Source of the DNA: Epiperipatus broadwayi
Lineage: Eukaryota; Onychophora; Udeonychophora; Euonychophora; Peripatidae
NCBI GenBank assembly: GCA_028023455.1
Contig: JAQFVV010000953.1
Span: forward strand, 22,115 to 86,114
Direction of reading: 5' to 3'
DNA: 64,000 nt
The position numbers were made by a program, and so were the translations under genes. Below, piece after piece: positions 60,458 through 64,000 of the stretch. The stretch's first letter is position 1; each line of letters starts with the position of its first letter. The notes under the pieces were generated by a model. That model saw only the letters and a list, made by a program, of their open reading frames with translations. It was not told the DNA's origin and did not search any database.

Positions 60458-60474
60458 AACTTTAAAAGATTTTG

Positions 60475-62040
60475 AATAGAATAAAGTTTTCCTTTGGGCT
60501 TCCGGCAAATAAAGTTATAAATTAATCAAATCTTTTTTTTGTATCTAATGTTAATTTATTCCTTTATCTTAGGTATAAAATGAAAGGAGTAGTTAATAAA
60601 ATCACACATTACACTAGTAAATTAATTAATTATTCAATTCTTATAATTTTTGAGAAGGGGAACAGGGATTGATCAATTTTTTTTTGTAAAAACTATTTAT
60701 TATCTATGTATAATTTTATATTGTTTTTTTTTCTTTTCTAAACGTACTTTCAAAGATCAGCTACCATTGTCTCTAATGCTTCTTTTACAATAAATAATTG
60801 TAATTCTGAAATGTATTACATAGTAATTATTATAAATGAGAAACAAATGTCAAAAGAATATAGTGTTCTTATGGTGTTTTAAATATTCTAGAGAATACAA
60901 AAGATGTAAAACTATTTCCTGCTCTATACTTTACAAAATAAGACATTCTTAAACAGATGAAAAACAAACACTTGTTTTCTCAAATTCTAAAAATAAATTA
61001 TAGGACTGAAAATACTTTTTTATTATTAATTAAAATAGTTACATAAATCTATTCATCTGATTATTTTTATCTTTTTAAAACGTCATTCTTAACAATTCAT
61101 CATATAATAAATATTTATGAAGAAAAAATGATCAGATGAAAAGATTGTTAAATTTATTATTAGAAAATTAGGTATACTGTACTTTATAATAACTATTAAA
61201 CACAATTCTTCAAACTATAAATACATAATAGAACAATCACCCCCTAACAAATGTAGTAAAACGAAACAATCTCTTTATCAGATTGTGTAGCAAACGCAAA
61301 ATAATTATTTATGTCTGCTACCCTGGTTCTCATAGAGAAAACAAAACTAATAAGTGATTTTAATTCGATGCGAATTCATATCAAATCAGATGTAAGTCTT
61401 TTTCAAACATTTTTGTAAAGTTGATATCGTTTCATTATTTATTAAACAAACTTTTTAGATATACAGAATATATATATTTGAATTTTTGGCCCAAATGCAG
61501 AGTGAATATTGTATCTAATATTAGAGTACTATGATAATAATTTATTTCATACATTACAAAAGTGTTAGCATAAATACATTAGTCAAATCTTTCAGCTTTC
61601 TTGTATGAGCTAATATTTTGTGCTATCTTGCATTTGTTTAAAGTTTATAATATAAAAAGTTATTATATATTTTTTTTCAGATAGTTATTATATTTTGTTT
61701 TGTGAATATTAATAACATGAAAGTCCTCGTCCGTCCCCCCCCCCTATAAAATTTTAATAATATAGAAGACACCTCGTCAACATGCAACTTCCCACTTCAA
61801 AAACAACTTCCTGCTTCAAGAACTGAAAGAATGTTTTGAAAACTAAATTTTCTTGAACATTTTAAGAATAAAAAATGAACTTTTATAAATTAAATTTAAA
61901 AAAAGATGATTAAACATTTTAAAAAATAAAAATAATTTTGAATATATAAAATTTTTTAATCTTTTTGATTAAGAATAAACTTTAATTAAAACATATTTTA
62001 TTTTGTTTACCATTAAAAAAAATAAAAAAGATCTGAGCTA
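60475..62040. other. Spacer, no gene seen
   Basis: AT-rich, with a ten-base C run at 61735-61744. No gene or element recognised. Confidence 0.5.
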
Positions 62041-62480
62041 TGTACAGCCACCCCGAATGCTATAGTCGTGGTAAAAGTGGTCAGACAAGCAGAAACAAAA
62101 TTAATTTAAAAACACTTTTTATAACTAAAATTTGATTTTATTGCCAGAAGTTAATAATAGTAAAAATTAAACTAACAATGCTTAATATATATATTACAAT
62201 TTATATCGTTACTGTTTAGTATTAAAATTACTATTTATGAATGCGTGGCCATAAATTAAAACATAATAAAGCCAGTCTGGTCTGTATAGTCTCTAGGTCC
62301 ACTTTTGCACATTCAGTGGTAGAGTTCACCGGCTTTTCTGCAGTCTTCCTTACACTCGATCATTTAGTATCTTCAAGTAAACACGACCCTCTCTAACGAT
62401 ATGAGTGTATAAAATAGACCCGATTCCCCTTATCTATGAGTTTTTATAGCTTTTCAAGTGATAGTGGTATATTCTAGAAC
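62041..62480 (-). repeat. Decayed gypsy 3' LTR candidate
   Basis: Part of this stretch aligns with the LTR of the young gypsy element: blocks near 62290-62345 (CTAGGTCCAC, CATTCAGTGG, GTTCACCGGC) correspond to CTAGATCC, CTTCAGCGG and GATTCACTGG at 35770-35810. Its place left of the gypsy pol remnant fits a 3' LTR on the minus strand. The borders are guesses. Confidence 0.5.
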
Positions 62481-62562
62481 ATAATTAATTATTATTCTTA
62501 CTTTTTTCATTTTCTAATCTGGAAATGCTTGTCAACATTTTATCTTTAACATTTGTAACTTT

Positions 62563-62675
62563 TTTTTCTTTTTCATAGGTCATAGCATCGGCTGGGAGGC
62601 GAATCCACAACCGTCTGCAAACAACTATTTGCTTGCAAGGCAGCTGCGATGACCTCTCGGCTAACAACGCTTGAC
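62563..62675 (-). mobile_element. Small tRNA-derived SINE, copy 3
   Basis: Same family as 33801-33910 and 60348-60457, here inverted and nested between the old gypsy LTR and pol. A 15-bp duplication (AACATTTGTAACTTT) flanks it at 62548-62562 and 62676-62690. The B box has changed (GGATTCGCCTCCC), so it is older than copy 2. The 79-codon frame across it (62485-62724) is not a gene. Confidence 0.85.
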
Positions 62676-62799
62676 AACATTTGTAACTTTGTAATACTTT
62701 ACTTCTTTTAACTTTAGCACACATTTGATTTCTAATTACATTATCTTTTTCATTCTAAATATATATGAAGCATAAAATATCTATATATAGTACCTTTTA

Positions 62800-64000
62800 G
62801 TCTTTTAGATAACTTGGTTTCTTCTTGGTTCTTTGGGATCTATGTGGGTTTTTCTTTTCCACAATAATGTCCTTGTCTATTTTGTGCTCTTCATTAACTT
62901 CTGGAAAGTCTGATTCCTCTAGATACTTTGGACTGTCCGGTACTATATTAGTTCTGGTTTTCTCGATTTCTTCTTTCCAATGTCTGACATGATTTACAAG
63001 TTTTTATGTGATTTTCCCTGTTTCTGTCTCAACAACTATTATTTGCACTGACATCCTTCCACCCAGGACTTTTTGAGAACATCTCTCAACCAAACTTTTT
63101 CTCCCTCTGCATACTGCAATTCTACTCGAAAAATTTTGATTTGGGTAAATTAGTGATAATTTTGTGCTGATTTTCCATCCAAATATCATTTCAGCTGGAG
63201 ATTTACTCCTACTACTTGTCAGTGTATTGTGCTGATACAATAAAACAGAATACAATGTTTTTTGTAAATTTGCAGTACCTTCCTTTCATAGCATTTGCTT
63301 TAACATTTGTACTGAGTTTCTGCAACACCGTTGAACTTAGATGATATGGAGGCATGGCTACATGTCTAATTTCCCACTCCTTAAGAAAATGCTAGAATTT
63401 AGTGGATGTGAAACTGGTACCATTGTCAAATACTATTATTTCAGGAAAACCATGGAAAGCAAAAATTTCCTTAAGTTTTCTGATTGTTGCTTTGGTGCTC
63501 ATATTTTTTTACAATGTTTTTACAATTCTGTATTCAGTCCACTTTGAGTATGAGTTGATCACTATTAAAAAAATGTAGTTATGGAACATTCCAGCCTGAT
63601 CAATGTGAATAAGGCTTCAAACTTTTTTGACTACAGGCCAGGCAATATAATTCTTCTTTGGAATGTTTGCATTCACTTAACAATTCTCATAAGTTTTCAC
63701 AAATTGTTCTAACTCAGCATTAATTCTGAGCCACCATATATAACTCTGAGCAAGTACTTTAACCCATAAAATACCAGATTGATATTGATGAATAATCTGA
63801 TGACTACTAGATATTAATACTGTATCATTCATTAATATGCATTCCTTATTTATAGACAGTTTTTCTCTTATCTCCCATATAACTTTATGAAGTATTTCAG
63901 GCCAACTTTTGGCCCAGACTTTGCTGATCTACTTAGCAGTTTGTAACCATGCTCAGCTTTTGTCCAACCCACTATTTCTTTACTATCTATTACTATATTA
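62800..64000 (-). pseudogene. Decayed gypsy integrase region, runs off the window
   Basis: Minus-strand pieces read as the integrase of a Ty3/gypsy element related to the young one at 36-40 kb. They include a VKVLAQSYIWW segment (like ALARSYVYWPG), HIDQAG with the first catalytic Asp, SKWTEYRI, and near the left QHNTLTSSRSKSPAEMIFG (like the QH.TPTTSTGKSPAEILMG of the young copy). Stops and frameshifts are numerous, so it is an old relative. The 5' part with gag and reverse transcriptase should lie beyond 64000. Confidence 0.75.

Noticed and set aside
1-64000. CRISPR arrays, bacterial operons or plasmid features
   Set aside because: The repeats are transposons or minisatellites, a spliced gene is present, and nothing prokaryotic is seen.

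Overview
The window is 64 kb of AT-rich animal genomic DNA. It has large intergenic spaces, introns, an assembly gap of 500 Ns and a dense layer of transposable elements. There are no operons or ribosome-binding sites. The only host gene I can support is a two-exon homeobox gene on the minus strand (coding exons 22113-22277 and 19232-19309). It resembles HOPX, the homeodomain-only protein. The element mix (Penelope-like, RTE, CR1-type, L1/Tx1-like, gypsy without env, tRNA-derived SINEs, a SPIN-like hAT) suggests a non-vertebrate animal, perhaps a lophotrochozoan, but the species cannot be fixed from the sequence.

Layout. 1-6.6 kb: AT-rich spacer with decayed tandem repeats (1.45-2.56 kb). 6.6-7.8 kb: a palindromic pair of Penelope-like (PLE) fragments, each carrying a GIY-YIG endonuclease remnant. 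8.9-9.1 kb: a SPIN-like hAT miniature element with a perfect 8-bp target duplication. 10.3-11.1 kb: three copies of a repeat containing a hammerhead ribozyme fold, two of them as a large palindrome. 12.5-16.6 kb: a broken endonuclease-type LINE (plus). 19.2-22.3 kb: the HOPX-like gene, with a dead RTE fragment in its 2.8-kb intron. 23.3-25.1 kb and 27.3-29.7 kb: decayed RTE elements. 33.8 kb: a small tRNA-derived SINE. 35.5-41.5 kb: a young full-length Ty3/gypsy element (minus) with one open Gag-Pol frame, near-identical LTRs, a 5-bp target duplication, and the N gap inside its right LTR. 41.7-42.0 kb and 46.5-46.7 kb: a second hammerhead-bearing repeat family. 42.6-43.3 kb and 47.5-48.9 kb: two related decayed LINEs (minus). 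52.7-57.0 kb: a broken CR1-type LINE (minus) whose ORF1 keeps a PHD-finger half and a GDSL/SGNH esterase. 60.3 and 62.6 kb: two more copies of the SINE. 62.0 kb to the window end: an old gypsy copy (minus) running off the edge.

Most notable are five hammerhead-ribozyme motifs in two repeat families. Their stem I pairing is kept by compensatory and wobble changes, and they occur in the same window as PLE endonuclease remnants. Three of the PLE/hammerhead loci are organised as inverted dimers. All coordinates of decayed elements are approximate, because boundaries were judged by eye.
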